Origin: Euryarchaeota archaeon UBA486
GTDB lineage: Archaea; Thermoplasmatota; Poseidoniia; Poseidoniales; Poseidoniaceae
Assembly: GCA_002497765.1 (NCBI GenBank)
Contig: DAET01000054.1
Location: 14,666 to 21,367 of the forward strand
Length of the DNA: 6,702 nucleotides
Reading direction: 5' to 3'
In this document: in pieces, positions 5,027 through 6,702 of the stretch
Position numbering within the stretch: position 1 is the first letter of the stretch
Layout of the letters: each line of letters opens with the position of its first letter
Translations under genes and position numbers: made by a program
The notes under the pieces: generated by a model
What the model saw: the letters and a program-made list of their open reading frames with translations, nothing else
What the model was told of the DNA's origin: nothing
Database searches by the model: none

Positions 5027-6702
5027 GGTCCATTGGTTGGACTCGGGAGCGTAATCACGAGCCAGGGCTTCCGCCCTTGACTTGCGTTGAACCTCCAACC
5101 ACGTGGCCAACAACCCAAGGCTCAGACCGACCATCATCAACCCTCCACCGTACGGCACAAACCCATCAGCGCTCTCAATACCCCATGCCGGGGGGATGTC
5201 CCTGCTGTCAAATCCATTGGGTGGGATGAAATTCACATCGAGCAAATCAAGATCACAATCGCACAGCGAGATGGTGATGCGCTCGGGGAACAGGGCCGTT
5301 TGAAGGCGAACCCAGTCGTTGGCGTCGACCGTTGAGGGCCGGGTGGCCCACGCAGGTGCTGACAGCGAGCCGCTTGCGGGAGCGGCGACCATCTCCGTAT
5401 CGATATGAAAGACAGAGGATGAAGGGACGTCATCCACCACCAGCATCGCCTCGAGCATCATGAGGTCGAGCAGCAACGCCCGGCTTGCAAGAAGAATGAA
5501 TCGGACGGTTTGCGCTTCGAGCATTCCCTCCTGCGTGGTGTAGGTCTCACCTTCAGCCACCTGGCCGAAGATGGCCTGGTCCAAACGTAGCGAATCCAGT
5601 TCAGGAACCACGAGTTGCCACCGACCATCCTCGAGTGGAATGGCTTGGTCGATGTCAAGTTTGAGTCGGAGACGTTCCCCTTCCAGCATACCCAACGTCG
5701 CGCCCGTGTGGGTCGCAAGCGTTTGCTCGGGCACACCTTCCGCTGAAACATCCCAGAGCTGCTGTAGCCGCATGTCGATGAGCTCGTCCACGGTGATCTC
5801 CTCAGGGTGTTGAACCTGATTGAACATGGCCACAGCGGGGTTGAGAACGCCACCGACGACCAGCAACAGAACGCCCGGCACGAACAAGCCGAATCGAACT
5901 GCGTAAGCGGTCGTCGGTCGAAAGGCGACAAACATGAACACGCCGAGCATCAGAAGCGACACCAACAACAGACCGACGCCTTGGTCATTCAACTCCAAGG
6001 GCTCGTCGATGTTTCCAACGAGGGCTGCTCCTTTCGGGTAATAGCTTGCTGAGGTGAACTCCGTGGGGTCGGTCGGACCCGTTCCTTCGTAACCAAAGAC
6101 ACCCGTCCATGCGTAGGGTTGGATTTTGTCGGGTGAACCGTGCATGCACAACGTGTAGTCGCCGGTTGGAAGGGCTCGCCAGCGGTAGGTGATGCGCAGG
6201 GATTCGCCGTCATCGTCAACCACGACCTCGGGAGTGGGTGAGAGCCGTCCAGCCGCCGTGATCAAATCGGGAATCGGATGTGGTTGCTCAATTTCGATGG
6301 GAACAAGTTCCCACTCCACCAGCAATCGAAGCACCTCGTGATCTTCAACCTCAAAAGCCCAACAATCGTGGTCGGCGCCAACCAATGCACCTCGGTGAAG
6401 ATCTTCGAAGGCCGTGGAGACCGGCTGCGTCCGGGATGAGGGCTCGTCCATGTTCACTTGCGCTGCGTTCATCGACCATGGGATGTCCAGTTGAAGAAAC
6501 GAGGCACCTCGCATGTTCAACGACCATGTCCCCGGCCGATCAAGGGTCACCGTGATCAACAATCGGACGCTCTCATCCTCCCACAGCACCCTGCCAGCCG
6601 ACGTGTCGAGAGGCTCGTCCTCCAGCGTGTACGGTGTGGAAGCGACCTCCGGAAGCGTGCTCGCCTCAAAGGACCACTCGTTGACGTTCTCACCGAGGAT
6701 CA
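5024..6702 (-). CDS. Large membrane protein with exported beta-rich regions, N-terminus beyond the window
   Basis: I do not recognise the family. The frame stays open from the TGA at 5024-5026 to the right edge, giving 558 visible residues. The codons before the first in-frame alternative start, the GTG at 6589, read as coherent protein (NEWSFEAS, PYTLEDEPLDT), so the true start lies off the window. Numbering from the first full codon, residues 1-240 are beta-rich and aromatic. They contain two similar strands-and-turn units (about 45-70 and 166-191) with the pattern R-x-x-I-T...P-G-x-(W/Y)-x-L-x-M-x-G. Transmembrane segments lie at about 242-261 and 269-288, joined by a short loop with Arg residues, and a third at about 515-535 is followed by the basic tail EVQRKSRAEALAR. 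The positive-inside rule puts the tail and short loop in the cytoplasm. Both the N-terminal region and the acidic 290-514 region would then lie outside, which implies an export signal upstream of the visible part. A surface or envelope role is inferred. Expression is independent of the convergent TerB-like gene. Confidence 0.75.
   Translation of the reverse strand, partial: ILGENVNEWSFEASTLPEVASTPYTLEDEPLDTSAGRVLWEDESVRLLITVTLDRPGTWSLNMRGASFLQLDIPWSMNAAQVNMDEPSSRTQPVSTAFEDLHRGALVGADHDCWAFEVEDHEVLRLLVEWELVPIEIEQPHPIPDLITAAGRLSPTPEVVVDDDGESLRITYRWRALPTGDYTLCMHGSPDKIQPYAWTGVFGYEGTGPTDPTEFTSASYYPKGAALVGNIDEPLELNDQGVGLLLVSLLMLGVFMFVAFRPTTAYAVRFGLFVPGVLLLVVGGVLNPAVAMFNQVQHPEEITVDELIDMRLQQLWDVSAEGVPEQTLATHTGATLGMLEGERLRLKLDIDQAIPLEDGRWQLVVPELDSLRLDQAIFGQVAEGETYTTQEGMLEAQTVRFILLASRALLLDLMMLEAMLVVDDVPSSSVFHIDTEMVAAPASGSLSAPAWATRPSTVDANDWVRLQTALFPERITISLCDCDLDLLDVNFIPPNGFDSRDIPPAWGIESADGFVPYGGGLMMVGLSLGLLATWLEVQRKSRAEALARDYAPESNQWT

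Noticed and set aside
1..6702. CRISPR array, tRNA or rRNA gene, insertion sequence or attachment site
   Set aside because: I looked for regular spaced repeats, cloverleaf-like sequences, transposase-like proteins and terminal inverted repeats and found none; nearly every base is accounted for by the five genes.

Overview
This 6.7 kb window carries five protein-coding genes and almost no spare DNA. It reads as archaeal. It contains a Hel308-type DNA repair helicase followed by a protein I identify as Cgi121, a KEOPS subunit in the archaeal/eukaryotic t6A pathway, and then an archaeal-looking TldD peptidase. Base composition is moderately GC-rich. The acidic proteins, and membrane proteins that I do not recognise, would suit a marine Thermoplasmatota (Poseidoniia, Marine Group II-like) genome. 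That placement is a guess; only the assignment to Archaea is reasonably firm.

Layout. On the minus strand, reading from about 4317 down to 1, hel308, cgi121 and tldD lie head to tail with gaps of 27 and 37 bases, so they probably form one operon. The tldD gene runs off the left edge and lacks its C-terminal quarter or so. An 88-base divergent intergenic region (4318-4405) separates hel308 from a plus-strand gene for a small membrane-anchored protein. That protein has two tandem TerB/EF-hand-like repeats. Its stop codon abuts, with no spacer, the stop codon of a convergent minus-strand gene that runs off the right edge. The convergent gene encodes a large membrane protein with beta-rich exported regions and three visible transmembrane segments.

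Functional reading. The leftward operon groups housekeeping functions: repair of stalled replication forks (Hel308), tRNA t6A modification (Cgi121 in KEOPS) and peptide hydrolysis (TldD, normally with TldE). The two envelope-associated genes on the right are unassigned and are the least explained part of the window. I see no RNA genes, CRISPR array, insertion sequence or prophage-like features, and no gene-free stretch longer than about 90 bases. Nothing here clearly forms a new biological system. The points most worth a second look are a long Trp-containing, low-complexity insertion in Hel308, the membrane-tethered TerB-like repeat protein, the duplicated beta motif in the right-edge protein, and the unusual translation-start context of hel308.
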